Below, piece after piece: positions 17,087 through 25,415 of a stretch of 64,000 nt of DNA (positions within the stretch are counted from its first letter, which is position 1; every line of letters starts with the position of its first letter). This DNA comes from an archaeon (GTDB lineage Archaea; Thermoproteota; Nitrososphaeria; Nitrososphaerales; Gagatemarchaeaceae). The position numbers and the translations under genes are program-made. The notes under the pieces are model-generated. The model was not told the origin of the DNA and did no database searches. It saw only the letters and a list, made by a program, of their open reading frames with translations. Location of the stretch: NCBI GenBank assembly GCA_021786575.1, contig JAJYMY010000001.1, positions 186,001 through 250,000 on the forward strand. Reading direction: 5' to 3'.

Positions 17087-18334
17087 CTACTGGAGGTCCG
17101 ACAGCCTCGCGGCCGCCAGGGGGACCTCCATCTCGTCCTTGGTGAGCCCTCCGTGGTGGCCTCGTAGGTCCAATGCGTTCCCCTTAGCGTACTTGTACCA
17201 CACCGTCTTGTTGCAGTGGGGGAGGATCATCAGGTTGCCTACCCGGCTGCGGAACCTCCTGCTCGGACTGTTGATGCCGAAGAGGCCTTCGCGGATCGCT
17301 TCCTCGGTCTCCAGGACGGTGGCGACCCCGTCCAGCTTCTCCTGGAGATACGACTTCGTCTTGTCGACCGTGTCATCCTCTACCGCCAGGTATGCGTCCC
17401 TCGCACTCCCCCAGGGAGGGATGGGGTTTCCCCTCGGGTCCTTCCGAAGATTCTTGTTCAGAACCCCCCAGCGGTTCATATACAGCGTCTTCTCCGGTTC
17501 GATGGTCAGCTGGCCGTGGTCTGCAGTCAGGATGACAATGGTTCGCTTCGCTGCACCCCTGTCGAGCCTGTCAAGGAAGCCCTCTTGGAGGGCGTGGGAA
17601 ATCAGCGACGTCTCGACGCGGGCTTCGTCCGTCCTCGGCCCGTAGATGTGTTCGATGGTGTCGACATAGCTCCAGTAGACATAGACGAAGTTCCTCCCTC
17701 GCGCACCCTCGATGTGTCGTCTCAGAGAGACTCCGAGGTCTGAAGCCGTGACATAGGGGGTCACGGCGCACCCGTCCCTCGAGGCCTTGGAGTAGACCGT
17801 GTTGGCAAGGCTCCTCCCTATGAACGACATGCAGCCGACACCTGCCTCCTTCAGCTGCCTGAAGATCGTGGTGCCGTCGACCAGCGCCCTCCCCGGCAGA
17901 ATCCCCTTCAGAGTGTCCCTACCGTGGTCCCCGACCCTGGTAAACGGGAGGGTAACAACTATCTCCCCGACCTCCTTCATGTAGACGAACCACTCGGGGA
18001 GGCCGTGTTCCTGGGGGGTCAGCCCGGTGCTGACAGATGTGAGGGCTGCGGCGGTGGTAGAAGGGAAGACGGTGGTTATCGGCATGACGCTCCCCTTCCT
18101 TGAAAGCGCGCCGAAGAAGCCCGTCTCGGGCTTCCTCTGCCATTCGTTCATCCCTAGCCCGTCACAGAGGACCAGAATCACGTTCTCCACGCCTGATGTC
18201 TCGACGCTCCCGAGGGCGTCCGGCGGGAGGGCGGGTCTCCCTGGGCGCTGGCCCAAGATTGACACGGCGGTGGAAGGGACGTTCGAGAGGCAGTATCCAG
18301 TGTAGTCCGGCTTGACCGATCCAGGCGGGAGCAA
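17087..18334 (-). CDS. Alkaline-phosphatase-superfamily phosphodiesterase/pyrophosphatase
   Basis: 415 residues, start TTG. Metal-site motifs are NVILVLCDGLGM (Asp, about 57), the nucleophile region TTVFPSTTAAALTSVSTGLT (Thr, about 92), YWSYVDTIEHIYGP (Asp/His, about 218-224), ILTADHGQL (about 267) and a late HHGGL (about 397). These define type I phosphodiesterases/nucleotide pyrophosphatases. There is no signal peptide, so it is probably cytoplasmic. Substrate unknown. It ends 24 bp from the CoA ligase, tail to tail. Confidence 0.85.
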   Translation of the reverse strand: MLPPGSVKPDYTGYCLSNVPSTAVSILGQRPGRPALPPDALGSVETSGVENVILVLCDGLGMNEWQRKPETGFFGALSRKGSVMPITTVFPSTTAAALTSVSTGLTPQEHGLPEWFVYMKEVGEIVVTLPFTRVGDHGRDTLKGILPGRALVDGTTIFRQLKEAGVGCMSFIGRSLANTVYSKASRDGCAVTPYVTASDLGVSLRRHIEGARGRNFVYVYWSYVDTIEHIYGPRTDEARVETSLISHALQEGFLDRLDRGAAKRTIVILTADHGQLTIEPEKTLYMNRWGVLNKNLRKDPRGNPIPPWGSARDAYLAVEDDTVDKTKSYLQEKLDGVATVLETEEAIREGLFGINSPSRRFRSRVGNLMILPHCNKTVWYKYAKGNALDLRGHHGGLTKDEMEVPLAAARLSDLQ

Positions 18335-18421
18335 CGTTGGAGGGTCACCCTCACGTCAGATATGCGTTGCGAGGTGAGGAGGGAGACTGATGAATCAGGA
18401 CGCCTGATCAGGGCACCGCAG

Positions 18422-18430
18422 GATTTTTAC
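18422..18430 (+). promoter_or_regulatory. TATA box of the peroxiredoxin gene
   Basis: GATTTTTAC lies about 24-32 bases before ATG 18454, implying a leaderless or nearly leaderless transcript. Confidence 0.5.
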
Positions 18431-18453
18431 ATGGCTTCCCCTAACGGGTTAGT

Positions 18454-18918
18454 ATGCTCAAAGTAGGAGACAAAGCGCCGAAGTTCGCGCTCTACGACAC
18501 AGACCTGAAGCTTAGGGAGTTGAAAGATTTCCTGGACGAAGGCCAAAGGACCATCTTGGCGTTCTATCCAGGGGCATTCACCGGCGTCTGCACCAAGGAG
18601 ATGTGCGAGTTCAGGGACATGCATGGAGAGCTCCAGAAGATGAAGGCTAAGACTGTGGGGATTTCAGTAGACCCGCCCTTCGCTAACAAGGCCTTCGCGG
18701 AGAAGTACGGGCTGACGTTCCCTCTCCTGAGCGACTTCAAACGTGAAGCCATCAGGGACTACGACGTCGTATGGAAGGACCTGGGCGGGATGAGCGGATA
18801 CGACGGCGCCAACCGTGCGGTCTTCGTCGTAGACGGGTCTGGCAGGATAGTGTACAGCTGGGTCGGCGAGAACCCAGGGAAATATCCTGACTTCGGCGCG
18901 ATAAGGAAGTCGCTCTAG
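18454..18918 (+). CDS. Peroxiredoxin (Bcp/AhpC-TSA family)
   Basis: 154 residues. The peroxidatic cysteine is in YPGAFTGVCTKEMCEF (PxxxTxxC pattern, Cys about 49). A second Cys four residues on gives the CxxxxC arrangement of alpha-type Bcp enzymes. The later TFPLLSDFKREAIRDYDV and NRAVFVVDGSGRIVYSW are standard for the family. It reduces hydroperoxides at the expense of thioredoxin-like donors. It converges on, and overlaps by 4 bp, the biotin carrier gene. Confidence 0.92.
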   Translation: MLKVGDKAPKFALYDTDLKLRELKDFLDEGQRTILAFYPGAFTGVCTKEMCEFRDMHGELQKMKAKTVGISVDPPFANKAFAEKYGLTFPLLSDFKREAIRDYDVVWKDLGGMSGYDGANRAVFVVDGSGRIVYSWVGENPGKYPDFGAIRKSL

Positions 18919-19421
18919 CGCAGCCGCATCAGACCCTGGCCGCGCTTCACCGTTTCACCTTCGTTCACGAGGATTTCGGCCACCTCGCCGTCGCGATCTG
19001 CCCTGACCGCGACCTCCATCTTCATCGATTCTATCATCACCAATGGGTCGCCGGCCTTCACCCGCTCTCCTTCCTTTACGAGGGCCCCGGTTACCCTCCC
19101 TGGCATGGGGGCCGCTACGACGCCCGCCTGCTTGTGAAGAGGTAGAAGGTCTGAGGACCTCTGCTCCATGACAGTCGCCCATGCCCGATATACCAGGCGC
19201 TCCCCGCTGATCACAAGGACCACGCGCTGGGGGGCGACATCCACGACGGTCACCTGGACTGGCTTGTCTGAGAACTCGGCGATGAATGAAGCCGGCTCGG
19301 TGCCATGTTTCAGCCTCAGTGTGTACCTGCGGCCGGCGACTGACGCCTCGTAGTCATCCCCAGACCGGACGATATCGACCGCGTACTTGGCGTCGTCACC
19401 GCTCAAGTCATAACGCGTCAT
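18915..19421 (-). CDS. accB: Biotin carboxyl carrier protein of acyl-CoA carboxylase
   Basis: 168 residues from ATG 19421. The C-terminal biotinyl domain has APMPGRVTGALVKEGERVKA and the biotinylation site VMIESMKMEV (Lys about 134). The N-terminal half is a separate domain seen in archaeal and actinobacterial-type carriers. It overlaps the end of the biotin carboxylase gene by 14 bp, so it is translated from the same message. It carries CO2 between the carboxylase and transferase subunits. Confidence 0.92.
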   Translation of the reverse strand: MTRYDLSGDDAKYAVDIVRSGDDYEASVAGRRYTLRLKHGTEPASFIAEFSDKPVQVTVVDVAPQRVVLVISGERLVYRAWATVMEQRSSDLLPLHKQAGVVAAPMPGRVTGALVKEGERVKAGDPLVMIESMKMEVAVRADRDGEVAEILVNEGETVKRGQGLMRLR

Positions 19422-20922
19422 AGTGCCTCTCCTTCTGTGACATCCGACGCTGTGCGGAACGGTGTTCTTGGCGCCTGGGTCCGCTGTGGCCCGCACCCGA
19501 TTCCAACAGTACGGCGGCTATCACCGCTCCCTTCGTGGCCAGGTCCGCCCGCTCGACCGCAGCCTGCTCGGAGAAAGCCTCCAGTATCCTGTTCTCCTGG
19601 AGGAACTCGACGCTAAGGTTCCATCTAGCGAACCCCTCGTGCGCGAGGATGAACCTCTGGAGGGGTATCGTCGTCTTGGGGCCCTCTATCTCGAACTCCG
19701 AAAGGGCGAGCGACATCCTCCTCCTGGCGTCCTCCAAGTCGGCCCCCCGAACCACGAGCTTAGCCAACAGCGAGTCGTAGTATTCCGGGACTATGTATCC
19801 CGGGTAGAGGGCTGTGTCGATTCTGACCCCGGCTCCCCCTGGGAAGAACAGCCTCTCGACCTTGCCGCTGGACGGGGCGAAGCCAGCGGTCGGGTCCTCG
19901 GCGTTTATCCTGCACTGAATCGCTGCCCCCTTGAGCTCGACGTCGTCCTGCCCATAGTCGATTCCCTCCCCGGCAGCTATCTCCAGCTGTTCCTTGACCA
20001 GGTCGACGCCCGCTCTCATCTCGGTTATGGGGTGCTCCACCTGCAGGCGGGAGTTGACCTCGATGAAATAGAAGTTCTGGTCAGCGTCCATTAGGAACTC
20101 AACTGTCCCCACGTTCTCGTACCCCAGCGCCTTCGCGAGCGTCACCGCGTGCTCCGCCACGCGCATCCGCGCCAGCTCGTCGAGCCCCGGGGCGGGGGTG
20201 ATCTCGAGCAGCTTCTGGTGCCTCCTCTGTATGCTGCACTCCCTTTCGCCGAGATGGATGACCTTCCCCCTCCCGTCGGAGACTATCTGCACTTCGATGT
20301 GACGGGCTGGCTTCACCAGTTTTTCTACGAAGAGCCCCGTCTTCCCCAGGGAGCGTTTCATCTCTGTCGTGGCAAGCCTGAAGGCCTGCACGAGCTGCCT
20401 GTCGTCTGATGCCTCTCTAATCCCCCTCCCCCCTCCACCAAAGGCTGCCTTGAGTAGGACAGGATACCCAATCTCCCGCGCGGCATCCAGAGCTCCTTCA
20501 AGGGTGTAGAAGACAGACCCGCCCCCTTCGATGACGGGTATCCCGGCCCCCTTCGCTATCCTCTTACAGTCTACCTTATTCCCGGCTATTACTAGAGTCC
20601 TCGCTTTCGGGCCAACGAACTTGATGCCCGCCTGTCGGCACTTCTCTGCGAGGTTCCAGTTCTCGGAGACGAAGCCATACCCTGGATGGAGGGCGTCGAC
20701 GCCGGCTTCTGCGGCGGCCTGGACTAGCTTGTCTATGTTCAGGTAGCTGTCTCCAGGGTCTGCGGAGCCTATGCGGAGGGCTCTGTCGGCGAGCTTTACG
20801 TGGAGAGCCTCGGCATCAACGTCCGAGTAGACGGCAACGGTCTTCACCCCGAGGAGCTTGCAAGTCCTGATTATCCGGACCGCTATCTCCCCTCGGTTGG
20901 CTATGAGCACGTTGTCGAACAA
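19408..20922 (-). CDS. accC: Biotin carboxylase subunit of acetyl/propionyl-CoA carboxylase
   Basis: 504 residues, start TTG, 6 bp behind the carboxyltransferase stop. ATP-grasp enzyme with FDNVLIANRGEIAVRIIRTC at the N-terminus, LHPGYGFVSEN (about 79), the glycine-rich loop AAFGGGGRGIREA (about 159), QRRHQKLLEI and FIEVNSRLQVEHPITE (about 286-301). It carboxylates biotin using bicarbonate and ATP. About 50 extra C-terminal residues beyond the core are basic and poorly conserved. Confidence 0.95.
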   Translation of the reverse strand: MFDNVLIANRGEIAVRIIRTCKLLGVKTVAVYSDVDAEALHVKLADRALRIGSADPGDSYLNIDKLVQAAAEAGVDALHPGYGFVSENWNLAEKCRQAGIKFVGPKARTLVIAGNKVDCKRIAKGAGIPVIEGGGSVFYTLEGALDAAREIGYPVLLKAAFGGGGRGIREASDDRQLVQAFRLATTEMKRSLGKTGLFVEKLVKPARHIEVQIVSDGRGKVIHLGERECSIQRRHQKLLEITPAPGLDELARMRVAEHAVTLAKALGYENVGTVEFLMDADQNFYFIEVNSRLQVEHPITEMRAGVDLVKEQLEIAAGEGIDYGQDDVELKGAAIQCRINAEDPTAGFAPSSGKVERLFFPGGAGVRIDTALYPGYIVPEYYDSLLAKLVVRGADLEDARRRMSLALSEFEIEGPKTTIPLQRFILAHEGFARWNLSVEFLQENRILEAFSEQAAVERADLATKGAVIAAVLLESGAGHSGPRRQEHRSAQRRMSQKERHYDAL

Positions 20923-20928
20923 CTGGCG

Positions 20929-22470
20929 TCACAGCTGGATGTTGCCGTGCTTCTTGGGGGGCCTGAATTCGCTCTTATTTGCCAGGGACTCGAAGGCTGA
21001 GACGAGCTTGGGCCTCGACATAGAAGGGGCGACCACTTCGTCGATGATCCCCCTGCTCGCTGCCACGTAGGGGTTGGCGAATTTCGCCCTATATTCCGAG
21101 ACCAACTGCTTCCTGAGGGCGGCGGGGTCAGGCGAAGCCTCAATCTCTTTCCTGTATATGATGTTGGTAGCCCCCTCCGGACCCATCACAGCGATCTCTG
21201 CTCCCGGCCAGGCGTAATTGACGTCGGCCCTGCTGTACTTCGAGCCCATGGCGCAGTATGCGCCGCCGTAGGCCTTCTTCACGATCAGAGTCACCTTAGG
21301 GACGGTCGCCTCGCAGTAGGCATACAGCAGCTTGCAGCCGTGGCGTATCAGTCCCCTCTGCTCCTGATCGGTGCCCGGCATGTAGCCGGGGACGTCTACG
21401 AGGGTAAGGATTGGGATGTTGAACGCGTCACAAAACCGCACGAACCTCGCGGCTTTGTCTGAGCTATCCACGTCGAGTGCGCCCCCGAGGACCTGGGGTT
21501 GGTTCGCCACGATCCCGATACTGTTGCCTGCGACCCGCCCGAATCCGATCATGATGTTTTGGGCCCACCCGGCCTGCACCTCCAAAAAACTGCCATCGTC
21601 CACGAGCCTCTCGACTATCTTCCTGATGTCGTAGGCGACGTACGGTTCGACTGGAGCCAGCGAGTCCATCTCTGGGTCCGCATCCACAGGTCCCTTCCAC
21701 TCGGCCGCGGGTGGGGTTTCCGTGTTGTTCTGGGGGAGATAGGAGAGGAGGGACCTGATGGACTTCAGGCATGCGCTCTCGCTTTCATACATGAAATGAG
21801 CTACGCCGCTCTGAGTGGCGTGTATCATGGCTCCTCCCAGGTCCTCGAAGGTCACGGTCTCCCCTAGAGCGGCCTTCACCACGTCGGGCCCGGTCACGAA
21901 CATCTGGCTAGTCCCCTTGACCATGAAGATGAAGTCTGTCATCGCAGGGGAGTAGACAGCGGCGCCGGCGCAGGGTCCCAGTACTGCGCTGATTTGAGGT
22001 ATGACGCCAGAAGCCAGCGTGTTCCTGAAGAACAATTCGCTCACCCCCGCAAGGCTGGAGACCCCCTCCTGGATTCGCGCCCCCCCTGAGTCGTTCAGGC
22101 CTATTACCGGCGCGCCGTTCTTCAAGGCTAGATCCATGACCTTAGATACTTTCTTCATGAGCGCCTCACCCAGGGAGCCGCCGAAGACTGTGAAGTCGTG
22201 GGCGTAGACGTAGACGAGCCTTCCGTCTATCTTCCCGTATCCTGTCACGACCCCGTCGCCAAGGGGGTGCGACCTGTCCATGCCGAGGTCAGCGGACCTG
22301 TGGGTGACAAATTTGTCGAACTCGTTGAACGTCCCTTGGTCGAGGAGAAGGTCGATTCTCTCGCGCGCTGTCATCTTCCCCTTCTTGTGCTGGTCATCGA
22401 TCCTCTGCTGGCCGCCGCCGAGTTCTGCGGCCCTGTTCATCTCGTCGAGGTTTCTTTCGGCCCCACTCAA
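20929..22470 (-). CDS. pccB: Acyl-CoA carboxylase carboxyltransferase subunit (propionyl-CoA carboxylase beta type)
   Basis: 513 residues, start TTG. The crotonase-like carboxyltransferase has KMTARERIDLLLDQGTF (N-terminal), GLNDSGGARIQEGV (about 124-137) and GPCAGAAVYSPAMTDF (about 166-181). The second half has VDVPGYMPGTDQE and KKAYGGAYCAMGSK. In archaea this single-chain transferase carboxylates acetyl-CoA and propionyl-CoA. With AccB and AccC it forms a complete complex. Substrate could feed fatty-acid-free C3 metabolism or a 3-hydroxypropionate route. Confidence 0.95.
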   Translation of the reverse strand: MSGAERNLDEMNRAAELGGGQQRIDDQHKKGKMTARERIDLLLDQGTFNEFDKFVTHRSADLGMDRSHPLGDGVVTGYGKIDGRLVYVYAHDFTVFGGSLGEALMKKVSKVMDLALKNGAPVIGLNDSGGARIQEGVSSLAGVSELFFRNTLASGVIPQISAVLGPCAGAAVYSPAMTDFIFMVKGTSQMFVTGPDVVKAALGETVTFEDLGGAMIHATQSGVAHFMYESESACLKSIRSLLSYLPQNNTETPPAAEWKGPVDADPEMDSLAPVEPYVAYDIRKIVERLVDDGSFLEVQAGWAQNIMIGFGRVAGNSIGIVANQPQVLGGALDVDSSDKAARFVRFCDAFNIPILTLVDVPGYMPGTDQEQRGLIRHGCKLLYAYCEATVPKVTLIVKKAYGGAYCAMGSKYSRADVNYAWPGAEIAVMGPEGATNIIYRKEIEASPDPAALRKQLVSEYRAKFANPYVAASRGIIDEVVAPSMSRPKLVSAFESLANKSEFRPPKKHGNIQL

Positions 22471-22554
22471 TTCTACCAGTCTTCAGTTCGGCCGTTAAAA
22501 GCATGGGGTCAGTAAGACGCGAGAAACAGGTTTCCATAGTCTATTGTCGAACCG

Positions 22555-23295
22555 CTAGAATCTCTCCCGAAGCCGCTCGAGGTCCTCAGCGCTGACGGCT
22601 ACGGTCTCCCCTTCGAGAGAGACAACCAAGTTTCCTTCGGCATCGATGCCTTCCGCTACGCATGAAAACTGGTTTTCGCCTGTTTTCAACTTGATTGAGA
22701 CCTCCTTGCCTATGGTCCCGACTTTGCTCGACCAGTCCTCCTTCATGTCCTCGCCTGATTGCCAGCGCTCGTACGACGCTGAGAACGAGTTGAGGATCGA
22801 ATGCATGACGTTAGGGATTTCGACCTCCTTCCCCAACTCTTGGGCGATGCTCGTCGATTCTGTCTCCAGATCACGACCCCCGGAGGGAAGCGCGTTACAG
22901 TTGACCCCCACTCCGACTACGACCCAGTCGACCTCAGCCCCGCGTGAGGCTGCCTCGGCTATCGCTCCGCCAAGTTTTCGTCCCCTCATCGTTATGTCGT
23001 TCGGCCACCTGATCGTCGGCGCGAGCCCTGTCGCATCTTTGATTCCATCGACGGCAGCGGCCGCTGCGATTAACGAGGTAAGTTCTGGCCGGCGGAGGCA
23101 CCCGGGACGTAAGATGAACGACATGTAGAGCCCTCCGACAGGGGAGACCCACGTCCTCCCCATGCGGCCGGTCCCCGAGGCCTGGGCGGATGCGATGATG
23201 GTCGTGCCTTCGGGCGCCCCCAATGCAGCTCGCTCCCTAGCCACCTGTTGTGTCGAGCCCACCGAGTCGAACTCGATAAACGACCAGCGAATCAT
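22555..23295 (-). CDS. birA: Biotin–[acyl-CoA-carboxylase] ligase
   Basis: 246 residues from ATG 23295 (an upstream GTG at 23316 is also in frame). The ligase core has FDSVGSTQQVARERA, the biotinyl-AMP loop SGTGRMGRTWVSP (about 39-51; the family motif is GRGRxGRxW), RWPNDITMRGRKLGGAIAE and VVVGVGVNCNA. A C-terminal SH3-like domain follows. There is no N-terminal DNA-binding domain, so it is an enzyme only. It lies 85 bp upstream of its substrate operon on the same strand. Confidence 0.93.
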   Translation of the reverse strand: MIRWSFIEFDSVGSTQQVARERAALGAPEGTTIIASAQASGTGRMGRTWVSPVGGLYMSFILRPGCLRRPELTSLIAAAAAVDGIKDATGLAPTIRWPNDITMRGRKLGGAIAEAASRGAEVDWVVVGVGVNCNALPSGGRDLETESTSIAQELGKEVEIPNVMHSILNSFSASYERWQSGEDMKEDWSSKVGTIGKEVSIKLKTGENQFSCVAEGIDAEGNLVVSLEGETVAVSAEDLERLRERF

Positions 23296-23393
23296 TGTTT
23301 GTAGTCCCAGGACCACTCCGTTATCCCCTTTGCCCTGGAGGAGAGAGAACGACTTAAGACATAAAGGCGGTCAGGAGTCCTGCCGTACCTAGT

Positions 23394-23469
23394 GGCCCTG
23401 GTGGTGCAGCTTGGTTAGCATTGGAGGCTGTGGACCTCTCGATCGTGGGTTCAAATCCCACCCAGGGCC
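23394..23469 (+). tRNA. tRNA-His (GTG)
   Basis: Cloverleaf: G-1 at 23394, acceptor GCCCTGG paired with CCAGGGC, D-stem GTGC/GCAT, anticodon stem GGAGG/CCTCT with loop CTGTGGA (anticodon GTG), T-stem GTGGG/CCCAC with loop TTCAAAT, and discriminator C73 opposite G-1, the hallmark of tRNA-His. No intron and no encoded CCA. An A/T-rich CTTAAGACATAAA lies about 30-45 bases upstream. Confidence 0.93.
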
Positions 23470-23700
23470 CCTATATCTGGGCTCAAGTATTTCGCCGTAA
23501 TCTTCTGACCATCGGGAGCCAGATGGTGTTGGCTACACGATAGCCCGGAGCCCTGATGACGTTGAGAAGTCTCTCGTGGAGGCTGCGCGACATCCCGGCA
23601 CGCCACGGTTCGAGCTTCCTTAGCGCGGCCATCCGCTGCTGTCAACCCTCACGGCGTCGTCAGATGATTGTGGCGAAATTTGTGCATGTGTCTGGACGAT

Positions 23701-24405
23701 TCATGGGACGCACGTAGGCGCATATGACGGAGTTACACCGCAATAGGTCCACGCATAGACCGACCCATTGTAGGCTGGCAAGTTGTCTGCCCCGACCTGG
23801 GCCACCTGCCATGATGCTGTGCTGTTGTAAGTCCAGAGGAACCAATACATGCTGTTGGAGTTCGAGACGCCGTCTATCCCCGATACTAGGTGTTCCTGAT
23901 ATTCTGGATACCACTGAGCCTGGAGGTTCCCGTTGCTAACCAAGACCGTGGTCACATACATATTCCATCCAGGTTGAACTTGCGTCCCATTGTACCAGTG
24001 CTGAGTTCCGTTCCCGAAGTCGATCAAGACGTCCACCCTGTAGAATGAACTCTTTGCTGGTGAGAGACTGAGATATTCGCTCCATAGCTGGGAGAGTTCG
24101 GTGCTCGCTTGCGCGTATATCGGGAGTGACGTGTTTACTACGGCAACTGCCCCCACCAGCAGAGAAAGCGTCTTATTGATCAGAGAAAGGGATGAGTTGT
24201 AGTTAGAGGCCAGCTGGTTGTACTGGTTGGTTGCGGTGACAAGCTCGCTAACATAGTTATCCTTGGACTGGCGGACCTGATTGTATTCATAATAGTAATA
24301 CGCGCTCGCCGTTACGCTGACTATCAGCAATGCGACCAAAACTAGGGCCACGCCATAGGTGGGTTTCGAATTGGCGGTCAACGGTAGATTGGATGGTTTA
24401 TCCAT
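23701..24405 (-). CDS. Membrane-anchored DUF4430-type (transcobalamin-like C-terminal domain) extracytoplasmic protein
   Basis: 234 residues: one N-terminal membrane helix (about 19-39, VALVLVALLIVSVTASAYYY), a Gln/Asn/Ser-rich helical stalk with several NxS/T sites, and a C-terminal domain (about 123-234) with WNMYVTTVLV, GIDGVSNSNSMYWFLWTYN and a WTYCG ending. That repeat of W/Y-containing strands resembles DUF4430, the domain related to the cobalamin-gripping end of intrinsic factor. The start is ambiguous: ATG 24405 lies inside an inverted repeat behind a TATA box, so TTG 24381 may be the real, leaderless start. Domain assignment is by eye. Confidence 0.65.
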   Translation of the reverse strand: MDKPSNLPLTANSKPTYGVALVLVALLIVSVTASAYYYYEYNQVRQSKDNYVSELVTATNQYNQLASNYNSSLSLINKTLSLLVGAVAVVNTSLPIYAQASTELSQLWSEYLSLSPAKSSFYRVDVLIDFGNGTQHWYNGTQVQPGWNMYVTTVLVSNGNLQAQWYPEYQEHLVSGIDGVSNSNSMYWFLWTYNSTASWQVAQVGADNLPAYNGSVYAWTYCGVTPSYAPTCVP

Positions 24406-24410
24406 CCAAT
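24388..24410. promoter_or_regulatory. Inverted repeat (operator candidate) at the DUF4430 gene promoter
   Basis: A perfect 9-bp repeat, ATTGGATGG-TTTAT-CCATCCAAT, lies directly downstream of the minus-strand TATA-like TTTAATAT (24411-24418). It covers the expected transcription start. A related TGGATG/CATCCA palindrome occurs at 25395-25415. Confidence 0.6.
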
Positions 24411-24535
24411 ATTAAATGTTATCGACGTGAATCCCACGGCCATCTCGTCAACCCCGGGAGAGCATGGGATGACAAGTGACAATCAGTCCTTGAAACAGCA
24501 CTTATTCTGGGTCCATGCATGAAATAGGGTAAAAT

Positions 24536-25183
24536 ATGACAAGCCCCGTGGAGTATCAGTTGTCAGTTCTCGCTTCTGTCTTGAAGGCCGATCGCTCGAG
24601 GGCTCCCGGGCCTGTACCTACGTACACTTCTGCGCACGTCCTGCTGGTGCTGCTTACGATCGGGGATTCTGGGGCGATTGGCAGGCAGGCGCTTTCGACT
24701 GAGGCTGGCCTGGGGGAGGGAGCGATAAGGACCGTGATAAAATGGCTCAGGGCTGATGAATACATTACGGTCAACGCAAGCGGGTGTCGACTGACTCCAA
24801 AGGGAAAGCACGCTTACGCCGAACTGAAGAGGCTGATTCCGAAGACGTTGGTGCTTCCGCGGACGACGCTGACCGTAGGTGAGGTACAGGTAGCGGCTCT
24901 CATAAAGGGAAAGTCCGACCAGGTGAGAAGCGGAATAGAGCAACGAGACTCTGCGATAAAGGCGGGCGCGTCGGGGGCCACCACGTATCTCTTCAGAAGG
25001 TCGAGGTTCGAAGTCCCTGGCTCCCCAGGAGACGCAGAGAAGTTGTTCCCTACTGAGGCTTGGAAAAAACTCAAGACTGGGCTTGAGCCCGAGGAGGGTG
25101 ACGTGGTGATAGTCTGTGGTTCAGGAGAGAAGCATGTCTCCCTAATAGGCGTGCTCAGTGCCGCTCTAACCTTGCTAGGCTAG
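24536..25183 (+). CDS. Winged-helix transcriptional regulator with DUF4443 domain
   Basis: 215 residues. The N-terminal domain is a winged helix (VLLVLLTIGDSGAIGRQAL, then EGAIRTVIKWLRADEYITV and the wing SGCRLTPKGKHAYAEL, about 34-100). The C-terminal part (about 105-215) matches the DUF4443 pattern: LTVGEVQVAALIKGKSDQV, IEQRDSAIKAGASGATTYLF and DVVIVCGSGEK. DUF4443 is an archaeal sensor domain of unknown ligand. Divergent from the DUF4430 gene, same direction as the S component; it is the obvious candidate to bind the inverted repeats at both neighbours. Start ATG 24536. Confidence 0.8.
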   Translation: MTSPVEYQLSVLASVLKADRSRAPGPVPTYTSAHVLLVLLTIGDSGAIGRQALSTEAGLGEGAIRTVIKWLRADEYITVNASGCRLTPKGKHAYAELKRLIPKTLVLPRTTLTVGEVQVAALIKGKSDQVRSGIEQRDSAIKAGASGATTYLFRRSRFEVPGSPGDAEKLFPTEAWKKLKTGLEPEEGDVVIVCGSGEKHVSLIGVLSAALTLLG

Positions 25184-25383
25184 GCACGTAACCGGTTAAG
25201 ACAAGAACGATTAGTCCCCTGGGCGCATAACTGCATCGACCGCCATTGAGGGATTCGTCATTGAGCCCCAACATCAGCTTCCTCGGTCAAAAGCGAGGAG
25301 TCCGCACGTGGAGCGCCTGACTTCTTTGGATCTTTCTTCCTGACCGCTGGTCGACCCTAGCAATGAGCGTAGTAATTTGCAGC

Positions 25384-25390
25384 CTTTTAT
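25384..25390 (+). promoter_or_regulatory. TATA box of the ECF S-component gene
   Basis: CTTTTAT lies 26-32 bases before TTG 25416. It places the transcript start downstream of the in-frame ATG at 25377, which therefore cannot be used. Confidence 0.55.
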
Positions 25391-25394
25391 GTTT

Positions 25395-25415
25395 GGCTGG
25401 ATGAACCATCCAGCC
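25395..25415. promoter_or_regulatory. Inverted repeat (operator candidate) at the S-component promoter
   Basis: Perfect 9-bp palindrome GGCTGGATG-AAC-CATCCAGCC between the TATA box and the leaderless start. A regulator bound here would block transcription. It shares TGGATG/CATCCA half-sites with 24388-24410, but the half-site spacing is 3 rather than 7. Confidence 0.6.
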